Shown piece after piece: positions 1 through 6,315 of a stretch of 8,156 nt of DNA. Each line of letters starts with the position of its first letter. Positions within the stretch are counted from its first letter, which is position 1. The notes under the pieces are model-generated. The model saw only the letters and a program-made list of their open reading frames with translations, was not told where the DNA came from and ran no database searches. A program made the translations under genes and the position numbers. This DNA is from JBLHLB01 sp047618505 (GTDB taxonomy: Bacteria; Planctomycetota; UBA1135; GCA-002686595), in contig JBLHLB010000180.1 of the NCBI GenBank assembly GCA_047618505.1, positions 1 through 8,156 of the forward strand, given 5' to 3'.

Positions 1-350
1 GACACGGCGGTAGCCACGGATAGGAACGACGAACGTCCCGACTTGCCTTGTCTTCGAACCCGAAAGAGCCTGTGTTGTGGGGACACCGGAGCCTGGGGTA
101 ATTGGGTTGAAGACCCTCCTACTGGCGTCTAGGAGACAAACGAGGGAAGGCCCGCAAGGGTCGAGGGGGGGGGCACGTTGGAGTGGGTTTCTCCGGGCGA
201 GTGCCTGCGGCCGAAGCCGTTCGATTGCGGTGCGTTGAGCGGTTCGCTCAGGTGCTCCTTAGACGGGCGTATTCGACCGCGATTGTGTCGGTGCGTCAAC
301 GAACTGTTGACAATCTATTCACGGTCAGCGGGCTACATCCCGCCCCTGCA
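1..350. other. Gene-free left-edge stretch with several short hairpins
   Basis: No supportable gene is seen between the window edge and the end of the desulfurase gene. The longest stop-free stretch (plus strand, about 14-235) has no recognisable protein content, and a minus-strand frame open from about position 86 to the edge is too short to judge. Short inverted repeats on the plus strand are TCTTCG/CGAAAGA (51-67, one bulge), CTCCTA/TAGGAG (116-135, 8-nt loop), CCC-GCAA-GGG with a GNRA-type tetraloop (151-160) and TGAGCG-GTT-CGCTCA (236-250). A run of nine G lies at 165-173. The stretch could hold a 3' UTR, an unrecognised small RNA, or the tail region before another gene. I looked for RNase P, tmRNA, SRP, tRNA and rRNA landmarks on both strands and found none. 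Confidence 0.5.
328..343 (-). other. Short stem-loop just after the cysteine desulfurase stop
   Basis: GCGGG and CCCGC form a 5-bp stem around a 6-nt loop, starting 7 nt beyond the TGA stop. On the transcribed minus strand no T-run follows, so it is not a classical intrinsic terminator. It could protect the 3' end of the message or be chance in GC-rich DNA. Confidence 0.2.
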
Positions 351-1514
351 TCAAGTTGCGTGCGACGACGAATTTGTTGTGCACAAGATCTCCACTGCAC
401 GCTTGCAATCGATGTGTGTTGTGCTCTTCCCTAGCGAGATTCGTAGGCCGCTGCGTGCGTCCGCTTCGTTCAACCCCATGGCGCGTAGCACATGGGACGG
501 TTCGAGCGAGCCGCTGGCGCAGGCTGAGCCTGCGCTAAGGGCCAATCCCGCCATGCCTAGGCGCGTAACCAGCACCCGCCCTTCAAGGCCGGGTAAGATC
601 ACGTTGAGAGTGTTGGGAAGTCGTCGAGGGTCGCCGTAGTTCGGACCAAGGAGGCGCGCGCCAGGGCACCGATCTGCCAACTCTCCCCATAGTTTCTTGG
701 ACAGGGCTGATGTGTGGGAGGCGAAGGCTTCGCGTTCCTGCACCGCTAGGTCTATTGCCAGGGCTGCGGCGGCAATGCCAGCCACGTTCTCGGTTCCGGG
801 TCGCAGGTTGTCTTCCTGTCCACCCCCCCAAAACAGCGGTTCCAGGGCCACATCAGGGTTCTTGACAAGGACCCCGACTCCAACGGGGCCGCCGACCTTA
901 TGGGCGCTGAAGCTTGCGAGGTCCGCGCCCCAGGCCCGTAGGTCGATGGGGATTCTGCCCAGGGCTTGCACGGCATCCGTGTGCAACCAGGGGCGACAGC
1001 CGCGCGTTTGGGCTAGGGTCGCGGCGATGTCTGTCAGGTTGGAAAGCGTTCCTAACTCGTTGTTGGCAACCTGTAGAGAAACGAGTGCGCAATTGGATGG
1101 GAGCGAGCTAAGGATCGTCTCTGGATCCACAAGACCCTCGGCATCAACGGGGAGAATGCTGAGTGGGTGCCCGCGTCTTTCGAGGGCCCGCGCTGGTTCC
1201 AGTACAGAGGAGTGTTCCACAACCGACGTTAGTAACCCCGCTTCCTCCCGTGGGCGCCCGCAACCGCCGAGCACACCGAAGAGCGCAAGGTTGTTCGCCT
1301 CTGTTCCGCCTGATGTGAACAAGACGGCGTCTTCGTCAACTTCGAGGGCGCCGGCGACTCTTTCCCGGGCATCGTCAAGGATCGCCCGCGCACGCCGACC
1401 GCCTCCGTGCAAGCTCGAGGGGTTTCCACAAAGTTCATCGCTAACGGACAACCAGAGGTCGCGCGCTTCCTGGCGCAGGGGTGTCGTCGCGTTGTGATCC
1501 AGGTAAATGGACAT
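351..1514 (-). CDS. Cysteine desulfurase, NifS/IscS type (class V aminotransferase fold)
   Basis: A 387-residue PLP enzyme that removes sulfur from L-cysteine as an enzyme-bound persulfide, giving alanine; the sulfur normally goes to Fe-S cluster assembly, tRNA thiolation or other thio-cofactors. Seen directly: N-terminal YLDHNATTP (residues 4-12), TSGGTEANN (67-75), the PLP-stacking His in VEHSSV (H101), HTDAVQ (178-183), the Schiff-base lysine in SAHK (K206), GTENV (240-244) and the catalytic loop SAGSACASG with C332. Length and loop match the group I (NifS/IscS) branch rather than SufS. The reading frame runs upstream into bshA, but the conserved N terminus sets the ATG at 1512-1514, 16 nt after the bshA stop. 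No Shine-Dalgarno precedes it: the transcribed strand carries ACCTCC immediately before ATG, so translation probably relies on reinitiation after bshA. It is the last gene of the run, with no IscU, IscA or IscR visible. Its exact sulfur acceptor cannot be told from sequence. Confidence 0.93.
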   Translation of the reverse strand: MSIYLDHNATTPLRQEARDLWLSVSDELCGNPSSLHGGGRRARAILDDARERVAGALEVDEDAVLFTSGGTEANNLALFGVLGGCGRPREEAGLLTSVVEHSSVLEPARALERRGHPLSILPVDAEGLVDPETILSSLPSNCALVSLQVANNELGTLSNLTDIAATLAQTRGCRPWLHTDAVQALGRIPIDLRAWGADLASFSAHKVGGPVGVGVLVKNPDVALEPLFWGGGQEDNLRPGTENVAGIAAAALAIDLAVQEREAFASHTSALSKKLWGELADRCPGARLLGPNYGDPRRLPNTLNVILPGLEGRVLVTRLGMAGLALSAGSACASGSLEPSHVLRAMGLNEADARSGLRISLGKSTTHIDCKRAVEILCTTNSSSHAT

Positions 1515-1530
1515 GGAGGTCTGCGGCGGC

Positions 1531-2682
1531 TCAGTCTGAGCTGGATCCAGGTTCACCGCGGAGGACACTGGCATAGAGTTCTTCGTAGCGAGCGACGACA
1601 ATATTCTTGTCGAAGCGCTCCTCCACATCGGCCCGGGCGGTGCTTCCCATGGAGGCCAGGAGCTCGCGGTTCTGTGCAAGGGTGGCGATTGCGGCGGCGA
1701 ATCCTTCCAGGTCGTCAGGGCCAACAAGCAGCCCGGTTTCGTTGTGCGTCACAACCTCCGGGACTCCCCCAACGTTTGTGGCGACAACTGGAACTCCGCA
1801 GGCCATGGCTTCCAGGGCGGAAAGACCAAAGGACTCCTCGGTGCTCGCCAGGAGGAAGAGATCTGTATCGGCAAGAAGTTTAGGGAGTGTGTTGCGTTCG
1901 CCTAGGAAGCAGACGCGATCGCTGATGCCAAGGGTCTCCACACGCTCTCGTGTTGCTGCCTGCTCGGGTCCATCACCGATCAAGGTGAGAGTGGCTTTCG
2001 TTCCGGAACTCGCCCTTGCGAAGGCCTCGACGAGCCAGGGCACGCGCTTGACCGCGCGAAAGTTCGAGACGTGGACCGCGCGCAAAGGGGCAGACCTGTC
2101 CCGTGGTTTCTCCGTGACACGAAAGCGGTTCAGGTCCACAAAGTTAGGAATCACCTCAATGCGACAGTCGGGCTCATTGTCAAAGCAGAAGTGCCTGCGC
2201 GTGTCCTGGGCCAGGGATTCCGAGACCGCCGTGGCGGCGTCGCTGGCGGAGATCAGGAATTGCGTTAAGGGCGCATAGGACGGGTCGCTACCAACAATCG
2301 TTATGTCCGTACCGTGGAGGGTTGTGACAACCTTTGGGGCCGGCCGACGACGGTCTTTCTCAGCAGCCGACCTAGCCAGAATGGCCGAGACGGCGTGGGG
2401 TAGGGCGTAGTGCGCGTGCAGGATGTCGAGTCCCTCGCGCTCGTGTACCGAAAGAACAGAGGAGGTGATCGCTAGGTCGTGGGGCGTCGATGCAAACAGG
2501 GGGTAGGGCAACCCCTGGGATACGTGCATTTGGACCGGGACTGATGAGCTCGCCAGTCGCGGCGGCACCGCGTGGGAGAACACGTGGACAGTGTGACCGT
2601 TGCCCGCCAGGGAAAGGGCAAGCTCACTGGCCACCACCCCCGAGCCTCCATAGGTGGGGTGACAGAGAACGCCGATGTTCAC
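1531..2682 (-). CDS. bshA: N-acetyl-alpha-D-glucosaminyl L-malate synthase BshA
   Basis: This is the first step of bacillithiol synthesis: a cytoplasmic GT4-family, GT-B fold retaining glycosyltransferase that joins GlcNAc from UDP-GlcNAc to L-malate. The 383 residues match the family's usual length. The N-terminal IGVLCHPTYGGSGVVASELA (residues 3-22) is the BshA signature with the glycine-rich nucleotide-sugar loop. LHGTDITIVGSD (122-133) and IPNFVD (178-183) follow. The C-terminal donor-binding domain shows VSNFRAVKRV (205-214), LIGDGPE (234-240), the E-x7-E element ESFGLSALE (E283, E291) and GVPVVATNVGGVPE (296-309). The start is GTG (2680-2682), overlapping the parA TGA by 4 nt (GTGA), which points to translational coupling; an AAGG lies too close, 2 nt before GTG, to be a standard ribosome site. 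The desulfurase follows 16 nt after the stop. No truncation or missing motif is seen. Confidence 0.95.
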   Translation of the reverse strand: MNIGVLCHPTYGGSGVVASELALSLAGNGHTVHVFSHAVPPRLASSSVPVQMHVSQGLPYPLFASTPHDLAITSSVLSVHEREGLDILHAHYALPHAVSAILARSAAEKDRRRPAPKVVTTLHGTDITIVGSDPSYAPLTQFLISASDAATAVSESLAQDTRRHFCFDNEPDCRIEVIPNFVDLNRFRVTEKPRDRSAPLRAVHVSNFRAVKRVPWLVEAFARASSGTKATLTLIGDGPEQAATRERVETLGISDRVCFLGERNTLPKLLADTDLFLLASTEESFGLSALEAMACGVPVVATNVGGVPEVVTHNETGLLVGPDDLEGFAAAIATLAQNRELLASMGSTARADVEERFDKNIVVARYEELYASVLRGEPGSSSD

Positions 2683-3602
2683 GGCCTTACGGGTGAGGCG
2701 CCGTTACGCGGAGTCGCCAGGTCTTCCTGCCGACGAATCGGTTCCAAGGTGACCTCAATAAGCTCCTTGACGGACTCGGGATCGACTTCGTCGGAGGGGG
2801 TTTGGCCCGGGTCGATGGGTTTCGCGGACTGTGCCAGAACCGCCTGTGCAAGGGCGCGGTAGTCGCGCGCGCCCCTGGACTCAGGGGCGTATTGCAGGAT
2901 GGACTGGCCGAAGCTGGGGGCTTCCGCGAGCTTCACGTTCTGGGAGATCGAAAGCGGGAAGACCGTTTCGGGGAAGTAGCGTCGCAGTTCCGCGAGGACT
3001 TCACGAGCCAGGCGCAGGCGCGAATCGTAGAGGCTCGGAATGATGCCGCTAATGTGTAGCTTCGGGTGCATGCGCTTCTGCACGAGGCGGACGACTTCGA
3101 CCAGCTTTGAAAGTCCCTGCAGGGCGAAGAATTCCGTCTGAACAACGAGGAAGACCTCATCTGCAGTGGTAAGTGCATTGATGGCGAGGAGGCCAAGGCT
3201 GGGGGGGCAATCAAAAAGGACGTAGTCGAAGGGCTCCCCTTGCTCGTTGTCGATCCAGTCCTTGAAAGCGTCACGAAGGATCGTCTCGCGCCCCATGGCC
3301 GCCGCCAGTTCGAGTTCCGCCCCTGAAAGATCGATGGTCGACGGCAGGACGAAGAGGCCAGCTGTCTCCGTGGGCCGGATTGCCTTTGCTACCGGGGTAC
3401 CGGCCACGAGCACGCCGTAGGAGGTTTCCTCGGTGCGCAGGTTGGTGAGATCGACGCCGAGGTGCAGGCTCAAGTTGGCCTGGGGATCCATATCCACGAC
3501 AAGCACTCGCGCACCGGCCTCGGCCAAGGCAGCGCCGAGGTTCACGGTGGTGGTGGTCTTACCGACACCACCCTTCTGGTTGATGAGTGCGATTCTGCGC
3601 AT
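2679..3602 (-). CDS. parA: ParA/Soj-type partition ATPase
   Basis: A deviant-Walker-A ATPase of the ParA/MinD family; Soj-type members dimerise on ATP, bind DNA non-specifically and, with ParB, drive chromosome-origin segregation. Seen: KGGVGKTT (residues 10-17, signature lysine K10 and P-loop K15), DMDPQANLS (37-45, A' motif), Walker B LFDCPPSLG (129-137), QTEFFALQGL (155-164) and the Soj-specific NVKLAEAPSFGQS (222-234). There is no N-terminal helix-turn-helix, so it resembles chromosomal Soj rather than P1-type plasmid ParA. The conserved domain ends near residue 257, where B. subtilis Soj stops; residues 258-307 form an extra acidic, Pro-containing tail. ATG at 3600-3602 directly precedes the conserved strand; ribosome-site pairing is weak (AGG 7 nt upstream). 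No parB or parS-like site is visible here. The stop overlaps the bshA start. A ParA-like cargo-positioning role instead of chromosome segregation is possible. Confidence 0.94.
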   Translation of the reverse strand: MRRIALINQKGGVGKTTTTVNLGAALAEAGARVLVVDMDPQANLSLHLGVDLTNLRTEETSYGVLVAGTPVAKAIRPTETAGLFVLPSTIDLSGAELELAAAMGRETILRDAFKDWIDNEQGEPFDYVLFDCPPSLGLLAINALTTADEVFLVVQTEFFALQGLSKLVEVVRLVQKRMHPKLHISGIIPSLYDSRLRLAREVLAELRRYFPETVFPLSISQNVKLAEAPSFGQSILQYAPESRGARDYRALAQAVLAQSAKPIDPGQTPSDEVDPESVKELIEVTLEPIRRQEDLATPRNGASPVRP

Positions 3603-3713
3603 GGGACAGCCTGGGATGATATGCGCTCCGAAGGGTGGGCCCTACCTCAGTTGTGGGGCTCCCCGCCATCAACCCCTAGGGCGCGGTGGTTTTCCCCAGA
3701 GGGCTTCGCACGC

Positions 3714-3731
3714 AGTACCCCCTGGGGTACT
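3714..3731. promoter_or_regulatory. Interrupted palindrome upstream of parA, operator-like
   Basis: AGTACCCC and GGGGTACT are perfect 8-bp inverted arms separated by CT. The site lies about 112 nt before the parA start. The size and symmetry suit a dimeric DNA-binding protein, but no regulator gene is in the window, and an 8-bp stem with a 2-nt spacer would fold poorly as RNA. Function is inferred from symmetry alone. Confidence 0.35.
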
Positions 3732-3786
3732 CCTTTGGCTGAACCTTGGGGACTTCTCCCCAGGTTTTAGACAGCTTTTCAGCAGG

Positions 3787-3795
3787 TTATCCACG
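3787..3795 (+). promoter_or_regulatory. DnaA-box-like 9-mer beside parA
   Basis: TTATCCACG matches the strong bacterial DnaA box TTATCCACA at eight of nine positions. Only one copy this close to consensus was seen in the region. Its position upstream of a Soj-type parA makes it more notable than a lone match, since parA genes often sit near chromosomal origins. Confidence 0.35.
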
Positions 3796-3890
3796 AGTTC
3801 TCCCCGAGTGGAATTTGCTTTGGTTCCAGTCCCAAAATCTGGAGCGAGAGGGTCAGAAGAGGTAACTAGGGCCCATTCAGGCCGTATTGC

Positions 3891-4601
3891 CTAGAAGCCT
3901 AGGGGGTCCGATAGTGAGATCGGGCCCCGGTGAAGGAGGGGTTCTCCATAGCGACTACCCACCATTTCCCCCCAATAGCGCGCCTTGGTCTCGGCGCGCG
4001 AGAGAATATCGGCGCCAAACAGGAAATGGCTGCCGTCATCGCCAGGCTCCTGGGCCGTCAGCTGGGAGGAATAACAGCGGATCACCTCGACCTTGCGATC
4101 CCAGACATCGTCGATGGGTACGACGAAAGTGGGCTCAAAGGTGAGGTGGCTGGCGAAGTGTAGAAGGCGTCGAGGGCGCTTGGCCTCCGGTCCCCCATCG
4201 AGCTCCGCCAGGCGCTTCAGTCCCGAGAGGTACCAGGCTTCCTGGGCCAAACGTCCGGTGGCCGCGTGGTCCGGGTGGTGATCGACGGTGTGGTGTGCAA
4301 TCAGAAGCGTCGGTCGCTGTTCACGCAGTAGGCGTGCAAGGCTCTCGCGTGCCTCGAGGGTTGACTGAACTCTTCCATCGGGGAGTCCGAGGTTGAAGCG
4401 CGCCGTCAAGCCGAGGGTTTGGGTGGCCAGACGGGCCTCTTCGGCGCGCTCTTCTTGAGACCCACGGGTTCCCATTTCTCCTTTAGTTACATCACAAACT
4501 CCTACCGTCTTCCCTTGAGATAGCAGTTTGAGGATCGTGCCACCGAGGCTGATCTCAGCATCGTCGGGATGGGCTGCGAGGACGAGGACGTCGAGGGCCA
4601 T
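3891..4601 (-). CDS. bshB1: Bacillithiol biosynthesis deacetylase BshB1
   Basis: A 236-residue zinc hydrolase of the PIG-L/LmbE (GlcNAc-PI deacetylase) family that removes acetyl from GlcNAc-malate to give GlcN-malate, step two of bacillithiol synthesis. Seen: AAHPDDAEISLGG (residues 9-21) with zinc ligand H11 and catalytic/ligand aspartates D13-D14; CDVTKGEMGTRGS (36-48), whose GEMGTRG stretch is typical of BshB1 and separates it from other LmbE proteins; NLGLPDG (70-76); and HHTVDHHPDH (103-112) with the third zinc ligand H112. The length is normal for the family. ATG at 4599-4601 abuts the conserved first strand, and a weak AGGG lies 5 nt upstream. It starts 7 nt after the bshC stop, so the two are surely co-transcribed. 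The TAG stop lies inside a short palindrome, CCTAG-AAGC-CTAGG (3890-3903). A mycothiol-conjugate or BshB2-type role is less likely given the signature and the bshC/bshA neighbours. Confidence 0.94.
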   Translation of the reverse strand: MALDVLVLAAHPDDAEISLGGTILKLLSQGKTVGVCDVTKGEMGTRGSQEERAEEARLATQTLGLTARFNLGLPDGRVQSTLEARESLARLLREQRPTLLIAHHTVDHHPDHAATGRLAQEAWYLSGLKRLAELDGGPEAKRPRRLLHFASHLTFEPTFVVPIDDVWDRKVEVIRCYSSQLTAQEPGDDGSHFLFGADILSRAETKARYWGEMVGSRYGEPLLHRGPISLSDPLGF

Positions 4602-4608
4602 AGTGTCC

Positions 4609-6315
4609 CTATTGGGTCAAAGGGGGTGTTGAGGGTGGGTTGGGTTCCGCTTCAGGCGGGGGGCTGTCAGCCCCGGGTTGTGCCTGCTGATCGCGCAGGT
4701 GAACCACTAGGTGTTCGGTGGGGAGAGGCTCGCTGCTCTCGATCATTTGATCGATCCAATCCCGGCCGAAGCGGGCCACGAATTCGATTGCGCCGCGCAC
4801 CCGTTCCTGGGGTTGCCCGCGGGGGAAGAGGGCGCTTTGGAGTCGGCGCAGGTGGCGCGTGCCATGACCCTGCTTGTTCTTGTGCACCCGCTCTGCCTTC
4901 TGAACGAGTTTGTCGATGTTCATGCTGATCTGCTTGCCCGTGCGCTTGAGCTGCGCCGCTAAGCCGCGATCCAAGGCCTCTAGTTCAACGCGCAACCCTG
5001 AGAGCTCTTTGGATGCGTTGTTGGCGATAGCTCGTAGCTTGTCGAGCACCGGCGGTTGCTCCGGAGTGTCGTCCTGGAAGAGCTCATTTAGTTCTCCGCG
5101 ATGCTCCAGAACGGTCTGCGCAGAAACCCCCAGCTTTACCAAGGCCGCATCTGACTCCGGGTCCACAAGGGTTGCGGAAAGGCGCGGAATAAAGGGAGTC
5201 AGGGGTAGGTTTGATGCCCGGCGAAGGGGAGGAAGTTGTGCGTGGTAAGCCAACTCACCCCAACCCCCGATGTAGGCAGCCGCCGGCAGAACACGATCTT
5301 GAACCAAGGGGCGTAGGAGTGCGCCGGGCGACCAATTCGCCCGATCCTGCACGATGGCGGCAGCTAACTCGGAAGGAGTGCGCGATCCGGGCTCGTCATC
5401 GAAGGCGTATGTGTCCGGGCTTGCGAGGCGCAGGGCATGGCGTTGACCGCCCCTGTGTTGGAAGACGAGGGCTGCCTCGGTGGGGTTGATGGCGGGGGAC
5501 AATCCCGCGCCCTCTAGGGCCCGTGATCCCTCTTGCAACGCAGCATGCACATCGGTGGCAACCAAGTCCGCGAGGGCACTGCTCATGGGGTTGCGGATCA
5601 CGTCGGGCTCGACCACAACCAGCCCGTGGTGCCCAAAGAGGTCGAGGAGGAGTTGCGTGAAGGCGCCCGAGAAGGTTTCGCCCGATCGAGGCATGAAAGT
5701 CTCGACCGCCCCGCCCGCGCTATTCCCCTGCCATAGGTTCTGTCTCAGCGCTTCGCGTGTTGGCGTGAGCTTGTGTAGTTCTTGATCGAGAATGATCTCG
5801 CCGAATCGCTGGCGACCCGAGGACATGCTGGCCAGGTGCAGCTTGTAGAGATCGAGGTTCGTGTTCATCAGCCAAAGGTGGTGTACCTCGGCGATGTCAT
5901 GGTCGTCAGCGTGGTTCCAGAAGGCGGGGATGACTGGAGTTCCCCAGGCTTCCCCTAGGGCACGCGCCAAGCGAATGGCGTGAACGGCCTTGTAGATGTT
6001 GTAGAGGGGTCCCCCGAGGAAGGCCGGTTGTTGGCCGGCGATGACCATGCTTGTGCCGGACTTGCGCAGGTTGCGGAGGGAGTCCAGAACCGCGACGTGG
6101 GGTGCCCGAATGGTCAAGGCAGACTCCAGGGCGTCCGCGAGTTCAGCACGCTCGTCTAGGTCGAGCAGGTCCGGTGGCCGTGGGATGTCCTCGACCCTGG
6201 CTGGGATCAACATGCCCGGTAGGCCAGCCGGTTGGGGGCGCCCTGAGAGGGCGGCGCGAGCAACAGGCGAGAGACCCAGGACATCGGCGGGCAAGTGATC
6301 GACGCTGCGGAACAA
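4609..6315 (-). CDS. bshC: Bacillithiol biosynthesis cysteine-adding enzyme BshC
   Basis: BshC is the enzyme assigned to the last step, joining L-cysteine to GlcN-malate to make bacillithiol. The 568 residues slightly exceed the usual length of about 540. Seen: a Rossmann-like N-terminal core with VIAGQQPAFLGGPLYNIYKA (residues 91-110), then FWNHADDHDIAEVHH (132-146), equivalent to the family EDHDFAE stretch; a central LLRPLVQDRVLPAAAYIGGWGE (333-354) block, typical of BshC; and a helical, probably coiled-coil segment at about 421-485 ending in ALFPRGQPQER (495-505). Residues 544-568 are a low-complexity Pro/Glu tail. No ATG lies in frame upstream before a stop; TTG at 6313-6315 is the best start because the next ATG (residue 35) would remove family N-terminal sequence. 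No clear Shine-Dalgarno precedes it. bshB1 follows after 7 nt. Biochemical proof of the BshC reaction is weaker than for BshA/B. Confidence 0.92.
   Translation of the reverse strand: MFRSVDHLPADVLGLSPVARAALSGRPQPAGLPGMLIPARVEDIPRPPDLLDLDERAELADALESALTIRAPHVAVLDSLRNLRKSGTSMVIAGQQPAFLGGPLYNIYKAVHAIRLARALGEAWGTPVIPAFWNHADDHDIAEVHHLWLMNTNLDLYKLHLASMSSGRQRFGEIILDQELHKLTPTREALRQNLWQGNSAGGAVETFMPRSGETFSGAFTQLLLDLFGHHGLVVVEPDVIRNPMSSALADLVATDVHAALQEGSRALEGAGLSPAINPTEAALVFQHRGGQRHALRLASPDTYAFDDEPGSRTPSELAAAIVQDRANWSPGALLRPLVQDRVLPAAAYIGGWGELAYHAQLPPLRRASNLPLTPFIPRLSATLVDPESDAALVKLGVSAQTVLEHRGELNELFQDDTPEQPPVLDKLRAIANNASKELSGLRVELEALDRGLAAQLKRTGKQISMNIDKLVQKAERVHKNKQGHGTRHLRRLQSALFPRGQPQERVRGAIEFVARFGRDWIDQMIESSEPLPTEHLVVHLRDQQAQPGADSPPPEAEPNPPSTPPLTQ

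Larger units (their letters stand above)
3690..3811 (+). repeat. Three diverged TTYTCCCC direct repeats
   Basis: TTTTCCCCAGAG (3690-3701), TTCTCCCCAGG (3754-3764) and TTCTCCCCGAG (3798-3808) share a TTYTCCCCRG-like core. Spacing is 64 and 44 nt, so not a regular array. On the minus strand they read roughly CTSGGGGARAA. They could be protein-binding sites or chance in C-rich DNA. Confidence 0.35.
3603..3890 (-). promoter_or_regulatory. 288-nt regulatory region between bshB1 and parA
   Basis: This is the largest internal gap and the likely promoter region for parA-bshA-desulfurase. It holds an 18-bp interrupted palindrome, a DnaA-box-like 9-mer, three TTYTCCCC repeats and several GGGG/CCCC inverted repeats, for example GGGG-CT-CCCC at 3655-3664. 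A possible minus-strand -10 element, TATCAT (3616-3621), lies 14 nt from the parA ATG and would give a very short leader, but I see no good -35 at the right distance. CCTTGGGGA-CTTC-TCCCCAGG (3744-3764) is followed by TTTT on the plus strand, where there is no gene to terminate. No open frame here looks coding. Confidence 0.45.

Noticed and set aside
45..66. TTCGAA-containing stretch resembling a tRNA T-loop
   Set aside because: The flanking bases do not pair into a 5-bp T stem, and no acceptor, D or anticodon arm can be drawn.
307..312. TTGACA matching a -35 promoter element on the plus strand
   Set aside because: No acceptable -10 element lies 16-19 nt downstream, and it would fire antisense into the desulfurase.
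517..535. Perfect 8-bp inverted repeat GCGCAGGC-TGA-GCCTGCGC
   Set aside because: It falls exactly on codons for the conserved AGSACA catalytic loop of the desulfurase, so coding constraint explains it.
697..1497. Long plus-strand open frame opposite the cysteine desulfurase
   Set aside because: It is an antisense shadow of a motif-complete gene, has no recognisable domain, and its composition reflects GC-rich codon structure on the other strand.
1515..1727. An N-terminal extension of the cysteine desulfurase into bshA
   Set aside because: The frame is open, but it overlaps the conserved end of bshA and encodes no family sequence; homologues begin at the YLDHNATTP block.
1607..2278. Plus-strand open frame of 223 codons opposite bshA
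   Set aside because: Its Ser/Arg-rich, domain-free translation is a mirror of the bshA codons.
3744..3768. Hairpin plus T-run resembling an intrinsic terminator on the plus strand
   Set aside because: No plus-strand gene exists to be terminated, and on the transcribed minus strand there is no T-run after the stem; more likely part of the inverted-repeat-rich promoter region.
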